Positions 16,665-25,451 of a DNA stretch of 64,000 nt are shown here, one piece after another. This DNA comes from Deltaproteobacteria bacterium (GTDB lineage Bacteria; Myxococcota; Myxococcia; Myxococcales; SZAS-1): assembly GCA_018266075.1 (NCBI GenBank), contig JAFEBB010000021.1, positions 1 to 64,000 of the forward strand. Direction: 5' to 3'. Below the pieces are notes generated by a model. That model made no database searches and was not told the DNA's origin. It saw only the letters and a program-made list of their open reading frames with translations. Position 1 is the stretch's first letter, and each line of letters begins with the position of its first letter. The position numbers and the translations under genes were made by a program.

Positions 16665-17564
16665 ATGGCCCATCCAACTGCCACGACCAAGGCCCAGCCC
16701 GTCGCGCTGGGCGATTTGGTGGCGCTCACCAAGCCGAAGATCACGCGGCTCGTGGTCTTCACGGGCGCGGTGGGCATGTGGCTCGCGCCGGTGGGCACGC
16801 TCACGCCGGTGAAGGTCATCTTCACGCTGCTGGGCACGGTGCTCGTGGTGGCCGCGGCGAACGCGCTCAACATGTACCTGGAGCGCGACGTGGACGCGCT
16901 CATGACGCGCACCGCGGACCGCCCGTTGCCCGCCGGCCGGCTGCCCGCGAGCGTGGGCCTGGGCTTCGGGCTGGGGTTGGCGCTTTTCTCGCTGCCCATC
17001 CTCAGTCAGGCCGTGAATCCAACCACGGCGCTCTTGGGCTTCCTGGCGCTGGTGATCTACGTCGGCGCGTACACCCCGCTGAAGCAGAAGACCTGGCTCG
17101 CGGTCATCGTGGGTGCGGTGCCGGGCGCGATTCCGCCGCTGATGGGCTGGACCGCGGCGACGGGTCACCTGGGCGCGCCAGGCGTGGCGCTCTTCGCGAT
17201 CATGTTCCTGTGGCAGATCCCGCACACGCTGGCGATCACCCTCTTCCGCGACGCCGAGTACCGTCGCGCCGGCTTCCAGACGCTGCCCGTGCAGCGCGGC
17301 GAGACCGTGGCGCGCTGGCAGACGCTGGCATGGTCGCCGCTGCTGGTGGCCTCGACGTTGGCGCCCTGGTGGCTGGGCCTGGTCGGGCTGGCCTATCTCG
17401 CGACAGCCTGCGTGCTCGGCATCGGCTGGATGGTGCTGGCGGTGCGCGTGGCGCGCGAGCGCGGCGCGGTGAAGTGGGCGCGCGGGCTGTTCATCTACTC
17501 GATCATCTACCTGACGCTGCTCTTCGGCGTGCTGCTCGCCACCGCCGGCCACGCCAAGGCGTAG
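16665..17564 (+). CDS. ctaB: Protoheme IX farnesyltransferase (heme O synthase)
   Basis: A 299-residue inner-membrane prenyltransferase (UbiA superfamily) that adds a farnesyl group to heme B to make heme O for cytochrome oxidase. The signature NMYLERDVDALMTRT with RPLPAG (about residues 69-90) supplies the Mg-diphosphate aspartates, and FRDAEYRRAGFQTLP is the second conserved loop. About eight membrane helices are visible. ATG 16665 is the start. It opens a cytochrome oxidase gene cluster; the DUF420 gene starts 3 bases after its stop. Confidence 0.95.
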   Translation: MAHPTATTKAQPVALGDLVALTKPKITRLVVFTGAVGMWLAPVGTLTPVKVIFTLLGTVLVVAAANALNMYLERDVDALMTRTADRPLPAGRLPASVGLGFGLGLALFSLPILSQAVNPTTALLGFLALVIYVGAYTPLKQKTWLAVIVGAVPGAIPPLMGWTAATGHLGAPGVALFAIMFLWQIPHTLAITLFRDAEYRRAGFQTLPVQRGETVARWQTLAWSPLLVASTLAPWWLGLVGLAYLATACVLGIGWMVLAVRVARERGAVKWARGLFIYSIIYLTLLFGVLLATAGHAKA

Positions 17565-17567
17565 ACC

Positions 17568-18041
17568 ATGCTCGCCGAGATCCTCCCGACGGTGAACGCT
17601 GTCCTCAACGCGACGAGCGGGCTGCTCATCTTCGCGGGCTGGCGCGCCATCAAGGCCGGCGATCGAACGCTGCACCCGAAGTTGATGCTCGGCGCGTGCA
17701 CGAGCTCGGTGCTCTTCCTCGTGGGCTACTTCACGCGCATCGCGCTCACGGGCACGCACCGCTTCCCCGGCGACGGCCCGGTGCGCGCGTTCTATCTGGT
17801 GCTCCTGGCGAGCCACACGCTGATGGCCGCCGTGGTGCTGCCCCTGGTGCTGCGCACGCTCTTCCTGGGCACGAAGGAGCGCTTCGGCGAGCACAAGCGC
17901 ATCGCGCGCTGGACGTTCCCGGTGTGGATGTACGTGAGCGTCACCGGCGTGCTGGTGTACGTGATGCTGTACCAGGTCGCGCCGCGGCTGCACGAGGCGG
18001 TGGCCTCGAATGCCCCAGTCACCGATGTCGTGCAGCCCTGA
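17568..18041 (+). CDS. DUF420 membrane protein, cytochrome oxidase-associated
   Basis: A 157-residue protein with four predicted membrane helices and conserved DUF420 features, including HPKLMLGACTSSVLFLVGY, a His-rich helix end (SHTLMAAVVLP) and HKRIARWTFPVWMYVSVTGV. DUF420 proteins are encoded next to heme O synthase and SCO genes and resemble the CtaM oxidase assembly factor, so a role in aa3 oxidase assembly is likely. It is 3 bases from ctaB and ends 1 base from the convergent SCO1 gene. Confidence 0.85.
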   Translation: MLAEILPTVNAVLNATSGLLIFAGWRAIKAGDRTLHPKLMLGACTSSVLFLVGYFTRIALTGTHRFPGDGPVRAFYLVLLASHTLMAAVVLPLVLRTLFLGTKERFGEHKRIARWTFPVWMYVSVTGVLVYVMLYQVAPRLHEAVASNAPVTDVVQP

Positions 18042-18042
18042 A

Positions 18043-18699
18043 TCACTTCTCGCGCAGCAGCGACTTGGCGTCGCGGAGCGCGACGTCCACGGCATCCGGC
18101 GCGCCCGAGTCCACGTAGTCGCGCACATGGCCTTGCCGGTCGACCACCACGAAGTGGCCGCCGTGAACGATGGACATGAAGTCGTCGGGGCCCTTGGCGT
18201 GGTCGCGCTCGAGCACTTCTTTGAAGCCATCCGTGACCACGGTCTGAATCGCGTCGGTGGGGCCGGTGAGGAAGTGCCAGTTGGCGGCGTCGGCCTTGTG
18301 CTTGGCCATGTACGCGGTGAGCCGCTCCGGCGTGTCGAATGCGGGATCAACGCTCACCGACACCAGCTGAAAATCGCTCCCGAGCTCGCCCGCGCGCGCC
18401 TGGATCTTGCCCATTCGCTCGGTGAGCAGCGGGCACACGCCCGGGCAGCGCGTGAAGACGAAATCCGCGATCCACACCTTCCCGCGCAGCTCGTTGAGGC
18501 CGAAGGGCTTGCCGGTCTGGTCGGTGAGCTCGAAGGCGGGCAGGGCGCCGAGCTGCTCCAGCCTCGGGCCCGGCGGCGGCGCGAGCATGGACAGGGCAAC
18601 GCCCGCGCCTGCAGCCAGCACGAGACCGATCACGATGGCCACGACGACAGCGCGTCCAGGCGCAGTGGGTGCGGCGTCGGTGGCGGCGGGGCTGCTCAT
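18043..18699 (-). CDS. SCO1/SenC copper chaperone for cytochrome oxidase
   Basis: A 218-residue membrane-anchored thioredoxin-like protein. The N-terminal helix is about residues 16-38. The copper-binding CPGVC lies at 85-89, with the third ligand His in HGGHFVVVDRQG. SCO proteins deliver or reduce the CuA site of subunit II, encoded 0.7 kb away. ATG 18699 gives the usual length; the longer open frame upstream is not needed. The gene is divergent from the next membrane-protein gene with a 50-base gap, and convergent with DUF420. Confidence 0.92.
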   Translation of the reverse strand: MSSPAATDAAPTAPGRAVVVAIVIGLVLAAGAGVALSMLAPPPGPRLEQLGALPAFELTDQTGKPFGLNELRGKVWIADFVFTRCPGVCPLLTERMGKIQARAGELGSDFQLVSVSVDPAFDTPERLTAYMAKHKADAANWHFLTGPTDAIQTVVTDGFKEVLERDHAKGPDDFMSIVHGGHFVVVDRQGHVRDYVDSGAPDAVDVALRDAKSLLREK

Positions 18700-18749
18700 C
18701 GCGAACGGTTGTCTAGTCGCGCCGCGCGGCCAGGTCAAACGGAGGCCGC

Positions 18750-19256
18750 ATGAGCGCGGGCGTGGCCACCGCGAGAACCGGGGCGCGCACGTTCGTGCTT
18801 TCGGAGGCGTTCGCGCTCCTGGCCCTGGTGCTGGTGGACGTGCTCTTGCGCCTGCGTGAGCCACTGGACGTCCCGCGCGATCGCTGGCTCGGCGTGCAGC
18901 TCGTGGCGTGCTGGCTGGCGGCGCTTTGGGTGCTGCGGCGCGTGGACGTGAACAAGGCGACCTCGCTCGTCTTCGGCGCGGCGCTGCTCGGACTCGGTGG
19001 CGTGCTCGAGCTGCGCGCGCTCCAGTCGCTCGCGGCGACGGCCGTGGACGTGGGCTCGGTGCACGGCGAGCTCGGCGCGGTGGAGCTGGCCGTTCACGCG
19101 CTGCACGCCGCGGCGGCGCTGGTGGTGTTGCCGTTCGCGTTGGGCGTGGTGAAGAAGCAGCCCGGGAGCGGCGCGCTGGCGGCCGCGCTGACCTTCGCGC
19201 GTTTCACTTGCGCGGCTGGCCTGGTGGTGGCCGGGCTCGTATCGTGGGGAGCCTGA
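18750..19256 (+). CDS. Membrane protein in the cytochrome oxidase operon (168 aa)
   Basis: A four-helix hydrophobic protein preceded by GGAGG. It contains HGELGAVELAVHALHAAAALVVLP, with several His residues in or near helices, and CWLAALWVLRRVDVNKATSLVF. I do not recognise the family; it might be an assembly factor or a diverged subunit-III-like protein. Its TGA stop overlaps the ATG of the next small gene, and that gene overlaps the oxidase subunit II start, so all are translationally coupled. Confidence 0.7.
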   Translation: MSAGVATARTGARTFVLSEAFALLALVLVDVLLRLREPLDVPRDRWLGVQLVACWLAALWVLRRVDVNKATSLVFGAALLGLGGVLELRALQSLAATAVDVGSVHGELGAVELAVHALHAAAALVVLPFALGVVKKQPGSGALAAALTFARFTCAAGLVVAGLVSWGA

Positions 19257-19441
19257 TGCGAGCGCTCGCTGCCCTCTTCGTCGTCGTCGTGCCGCGCGTG
19301 GCGCTGGCGTGTCCCGCGTGCGCACGCGATAGGAACTCGACCGCCTCGGTCTTGATGATCGGCGCCATGTTGCTCGTGCCGCTCGTCCTCAGCGGCGTGG
19401 TGTTCGCCGTGGCGCGCAAGGCGCAGCGCGAGGCCCCGTGA
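19256..19441 (+). CDS. 61-residue exported/membrane peptide with CPAC motif
   Basis: ATG at 19256 overlaps the previous stop (TGATG), and the TGA stop overlaps the GTG of the subunit II gene. The product has an N-terminal hydrophobic segment (MRALAALFVVVVPRVALA), then CPACARDRN, then a second membrane helix (VLMIGAMLLVPLVLSGVVFAV). The CPAC pair just after the first helix could bind metal or be redox active in the periplasm. Its fixed place before ctaC suggests a small assembly factor for the oxidase; that is inference. Confidence 0.7.
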   Translation: MRALAALFVVVVPRVALACPACARDRNSTASVLMIGAMLLVPLVLSGVVFAVARKAQREAP

Positions 19442-20193
19442 ACGCGCTGGGAGTCGGCCTTCCGCCCGACGCATCGATCGACGCCGGCCGGCTGGATGTC
19501 GTGCTCCACGACGCGCTCTTCGCGGTGAGCGCGATCTTCCTCGGCTGTCTGGCCGTGCTGCTCGTGGCGCTGGTGCGACATGGGCGTCGGCACACGGCCG
19601 CGGCCGAGTCTGGCGCGACCGCGGGCAAGATGCTCCGCTCGGCGGGCGTGGCGCTGGGGCTGCTGGGGATCGTCGATGGCGCGCTCTTCGTGAACGCGCT
19701 CCGCCATCCCACCGGTGCGCTGGCCGACTTCGCCGAAGCGGACAAGCTGCCTGGCGTCGTGCGCATCGAGCTCAACGCGCACCAGTGGGCCTGGGACGCG
19801 CGCTACGCCGGCGCGGACGGCGTCTTTGGAACGGCCGACGACGTCACCTCGCTCAATCGCATCGTGGTGCCGGAGGGCGCGCCGGTGCTGGTGGAGTTGG
19901 CCGCAACCGACGTCATTCACAGCTTCTTCGTGCCTGCCCTGCGCCTGAAGCGCGACGCCGTTCCTGGCCGCATCGGCACCGTGAGCTTCACCGCGACCAC
20001 GACAGGTACCTTCGAGATCGCCTGCGCGCAGCTCTGCGGCGTGAACCACTACAAGATGCGCGGCGAGCTGGAGGTCGTCTCGCCGAGCGAGTACGCCACG
20101 TGGCTCGCGCGCGGGAGCGATCTCGCGACCCGTGGCTACGACCCCGACGACAAATCCGCCCACTGGGCCTGGCCCTGGATGGCCGCCCGATGA
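19438..20193 (+). CDS. ctaC: Cytochrome c oxidase subunit II (CuA)
   Basis: A 251-residue protein with two N-terminal membrane helices (about 25-47 and 67-87) and a periplasmic cupredoxin domain. The CuA ligands are all present: His161 (VIHSFF), Cys196, Cys200, His204 and Met207 in CAQLCGVNHYKM. The electron-entry Trp region is NAHQWAWDARY. It accepts electrons from cytochrome c and passes them to subunit I. GTG 19438 overlaps the upstream stop by 4 bases, and its own stop overlaps the ATG of subunit I, so the operon is tightly coupled. Confidence 0.95.
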   Translation: MNALGVGLPPDASIDAGRLDVVLHDALFAVSAIFLGCLAVLLVALVRHGRRHTAAAESGATAGKMLRSAGVALGLLGIVDGALFVNALRHPTGALADFAEADKLPGVVRIELNAHQWAWDARYAGADGVFGTADDVTSLNRIVVPEGAPVLVELAATDVIHSFFVPALRLKRDAVPGRIGTVSFTATTTGTFEIACAQLCGVNHYKMRGELEVVSPSEYATWLARGSDLATRGYDPDDKSAHWAWPWMAAR

Positions 20194-21926
20194 TCGCCGG
20201 GTCGTTCTTCTCGCGATATATCGTGAGCACCGACCACAAGACGGTCGGCAAGCAGTACCTCTGGGCGGGCCTGGTGTTCCTGGCGCTGGGTGGCTTTCTG
20301 GCGATGCTCTTGCGCTGGCAGCTCGCGTTCCCGGGCGCGCGGGTGCCGCTCGTGGGCGGCCTTCTGTTTCCGGAGAGCGGCGGCGCGCTGAGCCCCGATG
20401 TCTACGCAAAGGTCTTCACCACGCACGGCCTGGTGATGATCTTCTTCGCCATCACGCCGGTGCTCATCGGCGCGTTCGGAAACTTCGTGGTGCCCTTGCA
20501 GATCGGCGCGCGGGACATGGCGTTTCCGCGGCTGAACGCGGCGTCGTTCTGGATCCTCGTTGCCTCGCAGTTGCTCGCGCTCGCGTCGTTCCTGGCGCCA
20601 CTGGGTACGGCGTCGGCGGGCTGGACGAGCTATCCGCCGCTCTCGACGAACGTGGGCACGCCGGGCTGGGGCCAGTCGGTGATGGTGCTGGCGCTGCTCG
20701 TGAACGGCTTCTCGACGGTGCTCGGCGGCGTGAACCTCATCACCACCGTCATCCGCTTGCGCGCGCCGGGCATGGGCTGGCTGCGCTTGCCGGCGACGAC
20801 GTGGGGCATGTTCCTCACGTCGATCTTGAACGTCACGTTCGTGCCGGTGCTGGGCAGCGCCGCGCTCCTGCTGCTGCTCGACCGGCACCTGGGCACGCAG
20901 TTCTTCATCGCGGGCGCGAGCGCGCGCGCGGGCGGCGGTGATCCCATCGCGTACCAGCACCTGTTCTGGATCTTCGGACACCCGGAGGTCTACATCCTGA
21001 TCTTGCCGGCGTGGGGCGTGGTCACCGACATCGTCAGCTTCTTCTCGCGCAAGCCCGCCTTTGCGTATCCGCTCACCGTGGGCGCGATGATTGCCGTCAC
21101 TGCGCTGAGCGGGCTCGTCTACGGGCACCACATGTTCGTGGCTGGCCTCGGGCCGATGCTCGGTCAGGCCTTCATGGCGCTCACGCTGGTGATCAGCATT
21201 CCGTCGGCGGTGATCGCGCTGAACTGGCTGCAGACGATCTGGCGCGGCTCGGTGCGCCTCGACTCGCCGATGCTCTACGCGCTCGGCGTCATCATCGTGT
21301 TCGGCATGGGCGGGCTGACCGGCGTGCTGCTCGGCGACCTCTCGCTCGACGTCTACCTGCACGACACCATGTTCGTGGTGGGCCACTTCCACCTGATCAT
21401 GGCGTCGGCGACGTTCCTGGCGTCGTTCGCGGCGATCCACTTCTGGTTCCCCAAGCTGTTCGCGCGGCGGCTCGATGAGAATCTGGCGCGCGCGCACTTC
21501 TCGAGCTCGCTGGTGCTGCTCATCCTCGTCTTCGGCGGACAGATGCTCGCGGGCTACAGCGGCCAGCCGCGGCGGCTCTTCGATCCGTACCAGTACGAGT
21601 TCTTGAAGCCGCTGCTCCCGCTCAATCGCTGGACGTCCTATGCGGCGTTCGCGCTGGCCACGGCGCAGCTCTTGTTCGTGTGGAACGTGGTGCGCGCGTT
21701 CTGGCGCGGCGCGCGCGAAACGGATCCCAATCCGTGGCGCGTGGGCACGCTCGAGTGGACGTGTGCGCCCACGCCGGTTCCGGTGGAGAACTTCGCCGAG
21801 GTGCCGCAGGTGCAGCGCGGGCCGCACGCGTTCGATGCTGCGCTGCAGGCCTCGCTGGGCCGCGACTTCCTCGGCCAGGCGGAGCTGGTGTCGGAAGCGA
21901 AGCCGCAGTCGGTCGGGGTGAAGTGA
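20190..21926 (+). CDS. ctaD: Cytochrome c oxidase subunit I
   Basis: A 578-residue heme-copper oxidase catalytic subunit with 12 membrane helices. The ligands are visible: heme a His in THGLVMIFF, CuB His and cross-linked Tyr in HPEVYILILPAWG, CuB HH in YGHHMF, and heme a3/a His in MFVVGHFHLIM. The conserved NFVVPLQIGARDMAFPRLN lines the D-channel region. It reduces oxygen to water and pumps protons. The ATG at 20190 overlaps the ctaC stop. Subunit III starts immediately after the stop. Confidence 0.97.
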   Translation: MIAGSFFSRYIVSTDHKTVGKQYLWAGLVFLALGGFLAMLLRWQLAFPGARVPLVGGLLFPESGGALSPDVYAKVFTTHGLVMIFFAITPVLIGAFGNFVVPLQIGARDMAFPRLNAASFWILVASQLLALASFLAPLGTASAGWTSYPPLSTNVGTPGWGQSVMVLALLVNGFSTVLGGVNLITTVIRLRAPGMGWLRLPATTWGMFLTSILNVTFVPVLGSAALLLLLDRHLGTQFFIAGASARAGGGDPIAYQHLFWIFGHPEVYILILPAWGVVTDIVSFFSRKPAFAYPLTVGAMIAVTALSGLVYGHHMFVAGLGPMLGQAFMALTLVISIPSAVIALNWLQTIWRGSVRLDSPMLYALGVIIVFGMGGLTGVLLGDLSLDVYLHDTMFVVGHFHLIMASATFLASFAAIHFWFPKLFARRLDENLARAHFSSSLVLLILVFGGQMLAGYSGQPRRLFDPYQYEFLKPLLPLNRWTSYAAFALATAQLLFVWNVVRAFWRGARETDPNPWRVGTLEWTCAPTPVPVENFAEVPQVQRGPHAFDAALQASLGRDFLGQAELVSEAKPQSVGVK

Positions 21927-22553
21927 ATGGATGAGCCTCGCCACTTGGAGCTCGCCAAGCCCGAGCCCGCGAGCGTGCTGCCCTATCGCTCGCCGCACGA
22001 GAAGCAGGACACCACCCAGTTCCTGGGCATGGTCATCTTCTTGTGCGCGTGGGTGATGCTCTTCTGCGGCTTGTTCCTCACCTACGGCGTGATTCGCAGC
22101 ACGCAGCCGAGTTGGCCGCCGCCGGGGATGCCCAAGCCGCCGGTGCTGCTCGCGGGCGTGAACACGGTGCTCATCCTTCTCGCGGGCGTGGCGTACCAGC
22201 TCGGACAGCGGGCGCTGCGGAGTGGGGCGCGGGCGCGGTCGATCCAGGCGTTCGCGGCGACGGTGGTGCTGGGCGGCATGTTCCTCGCGCTCCAGGCGGC
22301 GATGTGGTCGGACTTGATGGCGCGCGGGCTCTCGCTCGAGTCGGGGCCGTATGGCGAGTTCTTCTTGGTGCTCACCGGCTTTCACGCGCTGCACCTCGGC
22401 GTGGGCGAGGCCGCGCTGCTCTACGTGATCAGCCAGACCTGGCGCGGGCTCTTCAACTCCGCGCGGCTGCAGGCGGTGCGGCTCTGGGGCATGTACTGGC
22501 ACAGCGTGACGGCGATCTGGTGTCTGACGTACCTCTTCGTCTATGTCGTATAA
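21927..22553 (+). CDS. ctaE: Cytochrome c oxidase subunit III
   Basis: A 208-residue membrane protein with five helices, the shorter bacterial form of subunit III. Conserved features include KQDTTQFLGMVIFL near the N-terminus, GFHALHLGVGEA and the C-terminal YWHSVTAIWCLTYLFVYVV. It stabilises subunit I and its proton uptake. ATG follows the ctaD TGA with no gap. The next gene, a cytochrome, starts 5 bases after the stop. Confidence 0.92.
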   Translation: MDEPRHLELAKPEPASVLPYRSPHEKQDTTQFLGMVIFLCAWVMLFCGLFLTYGVIRSTQPSWPPPGMPKPPVLLAGVNTVLILLAGVAYQLGQRALRSGARARSIQAFAATVVLGGMFLALQAAMWSDLMARGLSLESGPYGEFFLVLTGFHALHLGVGEAALLYVISQTWRGLFNSARLQAVRLWGMYWHSVTAIWCLTYLFVYVV

Positions 22554-22558
22554 CCGCG

Positions 22559-23500
22559 ATGTTAATTAACCATTCGCTAAAGCTCACGCTGCTGACGGGC
22601 CTGCTTCTGGCGGGCTGCCACGACGCGAACGTGCCCGCGATGCAGGCCACGCAGCTCGGCGGCCAGACGGTGAGCGCCGATCGCCTCGAGCGCGGCCGCG
22701 TGGTCTACGTGCAGTACTGCCGCGCGTGTCACGGCGACTCGGGGAAGGGCGATGGGCCGGCCTCCGTCGGGCTGCGACCGCCGCCCCGCGATCTCACCCG
22801 CGGTGTCTTCAAGTTCGGCGGCACGCTCCCGCGCGACGGCGCGCCCACGCTCCCGCGCGACGAGGACCTCACGCGCATCATCCGCGGCGGCCTGCACGGC
22901 TCGGCCATGCTCGGCTGGGATGTGCCCGATCCCGCGCTGCAGGATCTCATCCAGTATTTGAAGACGCTCTCGCCGCGCTGGCAGCAGGAAGGTCCGGGCG
23001 AGCCGCTGGTGCCGTCCGTGGATCCGTTTGCGACGCGCGATGCGGAAGGCGTCGAGCTCGGGCGCGCGCTGTACCACGGGCTCGCGCAGTGCAGCGCGTG
23101 CCATCCGGCCTATGCGTCGAAGGCGGATATTAACCGGATGGTTCAGAAGCTCCAGCCGGGCGCGCCACCGCCCACGTTCCGCGCCGACTTGTACGCGCCG
23201 AGTCCCACCGACTCGATCGAGCTCAGCCTCGACAAGGAGCATCCGCTGCGGCTGATGCCGCCCGATTTTCTGCACCAGGACCTGAAGAGCGTTCGCGCCT
23301 CGAGCGAGCGCGCGGATCTGTATCGGGTGATCTCGCTCGGCATTCCCGGCGCGGGCATGCCGCCGTGGCGCGACACGCTCAGCGAGGAGCAGATCTGGGC
23401 CCTGGCGCACTACGTGGCCTCGCTGCAGGCGCTCCGTGGGCAGCCTGGTGCCGCGGCGCTCGAGGAGCGCATCTCTGAAGAAAACGCGAAGGGTCGGTGA
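22559..23500 (+). CDS. Diheme cytochrome c lipoprotein
   Basis: A 313-residue protein with a lipoprotein signal (LTLLTGLLLAGC), so it is anchored in the periplasm. Two heme-binding CxxCH motifs are present: CRACH near residue 58 and CSACH near 180. A Met ligand candidate lies in HGSAMLGWD, and another in PGAGMPPW. It is the last gene of the oxidase operon and probably donates electrons to CuA. The first 25 bases (ATGTTAATTAACC...) are unusually AT-rich for this genome, which could ease ribosome access. Confidence 0.9.
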   Translation: MLINHSLKLTLLTGLLLAGCHDANVPAMQATQLGGQTVSADRLERGRVVYVQYCRACHGDSGKGDGPASVGLRPPPRDLTRGVFKFGGTLPRDGAPTLPRDEDLTRIIRGGLHGSAMLGWDVPDPALQDLIQYLKTLSPRWQQEGPGEPLVPSVDPFATRDAEGVELGRALYHGLAQCSACHPAYASKADINRMVQKLQPGAPPPTFRADLYAPSPTDSIELSLDKEHPLRLMPPDFLHQDLKSVRASSERADLYRVISLGIPGAGMPPWRDTLSEEQIWALAHYVASLQALRGQPGAAALEERISEENAKGR

Positions 23501-23512
23501 GCGCCCGAGCGG

Positions 23513-23555
23513 CCGATGCCCCAGGCGAGGCGTCGGGGGGCCGGCGTCCTTTTTT
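23513..23555 (+). terminator. Probable rho-independent terminator after the oxidase operon
   Basis: CCGATGCC (23513-23520) pairs with GGCGTCGG (23529-23536) with one G-U pair and an 8-base loop. A run of six T follows at 23550-23555, about 13 bases after the stem, which is farther than ideal. It lies 12 bases beyond the cytochrome stop. Confidence 0.45.
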
Positions 23556-23602
23556 GCACTCGGGCCTCGGTTTTGGACACTCAGCCGTGATACACGGGCT
23601 CC

Positions 23603-24664
23603 GTGAACCCTCTGACAATCACTGACCCGCAGGGCTCCACGGCGCCGCTTTCGCGCTTCGAGCAGGCGATCGTTGCGCTGCTCAACGATCCGCGCGACCT
23701 GCCGTTCATCAAGCTGTCGCTAAAGATCCTGCTCACGACGGTGCCCGCGGCGGCGCTCCTCTACGTGCCCGGCGTGTACCGGCCGTGGCTGGGCTTCGCG
23801 GTGTTCGCGCTGAACAGCCTCTTCCTGCTCGGGCCGTTCATCCTCATGCTGCACAACACCTCGCACCGGCCGCTCTTCAAGCGCCAGTACGGGATCCTGA
23901 ACCTGGTGATCCCCTGGGCGCTGGGGCCGTTCTTCGGCGAGACGCCCGAGGCGTACTTCGCGCACCACATCGGCATGCACCACGCCGAGGGAAACCTGCC
24001 CGACGACCTCTCGTCGACGCTGCGCTTCCGCCGCGACAGCCTCTTCGACTTCGGCCGCTACTTCTTCCGCTTCTTCTTCGCCGGGCTGATCGAGCTCACC
24101 CGGTATCTCTGGACGCGCCGCCGTTTCAAGCTGATGCGTCGCCTGCTCATCGGCGAGCTGTCGTTCTACGCGCTGGCCGCTGGCCTGGCCTACGTGCGCC
24201 CCGGCCCGACGCTCTGGGTGTTCATCATCCCCTTCTGCTTCACGCGCTTCATGATGATGGCGGGCAACTGGGCGCAGCATGCGTTCATCGACCTCGCGGA
24301 TCCCGCGAGCCCGTACGTGAACAGCATCACCTGCGTGAACAGCAGCTACAACCAGAAGTGCTTCAACGACGGCTACCACATCGGCCATCACGTGAAGCCG
24401 GCGATGCACTGGACGGAGATGCCGGGCGACTTCCTCGCGAACATCGACCGCTACCGCTCGGCGGGCGCGGTGGTGTTCCAGAAGCTCGACTACTTCATCA
24501 TCTGGGCTCTGCTGATGTCGCACCAGTACGGGTTCCTCGCGAAGTTCTTCGTGGACCTCGACCCCGCGCGCGGCCGCACCCAGGACGACATCGTGGCGCT
24601 CCTGCGCTCGCGCACCCGGCCGGCGACGGCGCAGGTGGAGCCGGTCGTGGCCAACGCGGCCTGA
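23603..24664 (+). CDS. Membrane fatty acid desaturase
   Basis: A 353-residue integral-membrane di-iron desaturase. The three His boxes are HNTSH (84-88), HHIGMHH (121-127) and HIGHH (near 257), and hydrophobic helices flank them. Such enzymes introduce a double bond into an acyl chain or a related lipid; the exact substrate is not readable. The start is GTG at 23603. A methyltransferase-like gene starts 8 bases after the stop, so both may act in one lipid pathway. Confidence 0.88.
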   Translation: MNPLTITDPQGSTAPLSRFEQAIVALLNDPRDLPFIKLSLKILLTTVPAAALLYVPGVYRPWLGFAVFALNSLFLLGPFILMLHNTSHRPLFKRQYGILNLVIPWALGPFFGETPEAYFAHHIGMHHAEGNLPDDLSSTLRFRRDSLFDFGRYFFRFFFAGLIELTRYLWTRRRFKLMRRLLIGELSFYALAAGLAYVRPGPTLWVFIIPFCFTRFMMMAGNWAQHAFIDLADPASPYVNSITCVNSSYNQKCFNDGYHIGHHVKPAMHWTEMPGDFLANIDRYRSAGAVVFQKLDYFIIWALLMSHQYGFLAKFFVDLDPARGRTQDDIVALLRSRTRPATAQVEPVVANAA

Positions 24665-24672
24665 GTCAGACC

Positions 24673-25449
24673 GTGCGGCTGCACCTGTTCGAGCTCGAAG
24701 ACCAGCCCTGGTTCCCTGCGCCCGCGCGCGATGCGGGGACGGCGTACCTGGAGCTCTCGCTGCGGGTGTCGGGGCAGGCCAAGCTGCTCGCGCCGACGGT
24801 GGTCCACGCGCTCGAAGAGAGCGGCCAGACGGAAATCGTCGATCTCTGCTCCGGCGGCGGCGGGCCGTGGGGCGTGCTGGCTGAAGAGCTGGCGGCGCTC
24901 GGAAAGCCGTTCCACCTCACGTTCACGGATCGCTATCCGAACGCGCAGGCGCTGGACGCGCTCGTGCAGCGCGATCCGGCGCATCTATCGTTCCGGACCG
25001 AGCCCGTGGACGCGACGCGGGTGCCGCCGGACCTGCGCGGGCTGCGGACCGTCGTCAACGCCTTCCACCACTTTCGGCCCGACGAAGCGAAGGGCCTGCT
25101 CCAATCGGCCCGCGACGCGCGCGAGCCCATCTTCGTGCTCGAGTTCGCGAGCCGCAGCCCCGCGTTCTTCTTCGGCGTGCTGCTCGGGCCGCTCATCACG
25201 CTCTTCGCCGTGCCGTTCCTGCGCGGGCTGCGGGCGAGCTGGCTGGCGCTGACCTACCTGTTCCCGCTGGTGCCGTTCCTGGTGGGCTGGGATGGGCTGG
25301 TGTCGGCGCTGCGCGTGTACAGCGTGCCCGAGCTGGAGGCGATGACGCGCGGGCTGGCGGCGCCGGGCTATCGCTGGTCGGTGGGGCAGGTGCGGCTGGG
25401 GAAGGCGCCCGCGTACGCGACGTACGTGCTCGGCGTGCCCGAGCGCTGA
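24673..25449 (+). CDS. SAM-dependent methyltransferase-like protein with membrane segment
   Basis: A 258-residue protein. The Gly-rich loop for SAM is IVDLCSGGGGPWGVLAEEL (about 57-75), followed by an acidic strand end (LTFTDRYPNAQALDAL) and FRTEPVDATRVP. NAFHHFRPDEAKGLL looks like a methyltransferase motif. Residues about 155-215 are hydrophobic (GVLLGPLITLFAVPFL, YLFPLVPFLVGW), so it may be membrane-associated. The start GTG 24673 is 8 bases after the desaturase stop. The substrate is unknown; a lipid is plausible. Confidence 0.75.
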   Translation: MRLHLFELEDQPWFPAPARDAGTAYLELSLRVSGQAKLLAPTVVHALEESGQTEIVDLCSGGGGPWGVLAEELAALGKPFHLTFTDRYPNAQALDALVQRDPAHLSFRTEPVDATRVPPDLRGLRTVVNAFHHFRPDEAKGLLQSARDAREPIFVLEFASRSPAFFFGVLLGPLITLFAVPFLRGLRASWLALTYLFPLVPFLVGWDGLVSALRVYSVPELEAMTRGLAAPGYRWSVGQVRLGKAPAYATYVLGVPER

Positions 25450-25451
25450 CT

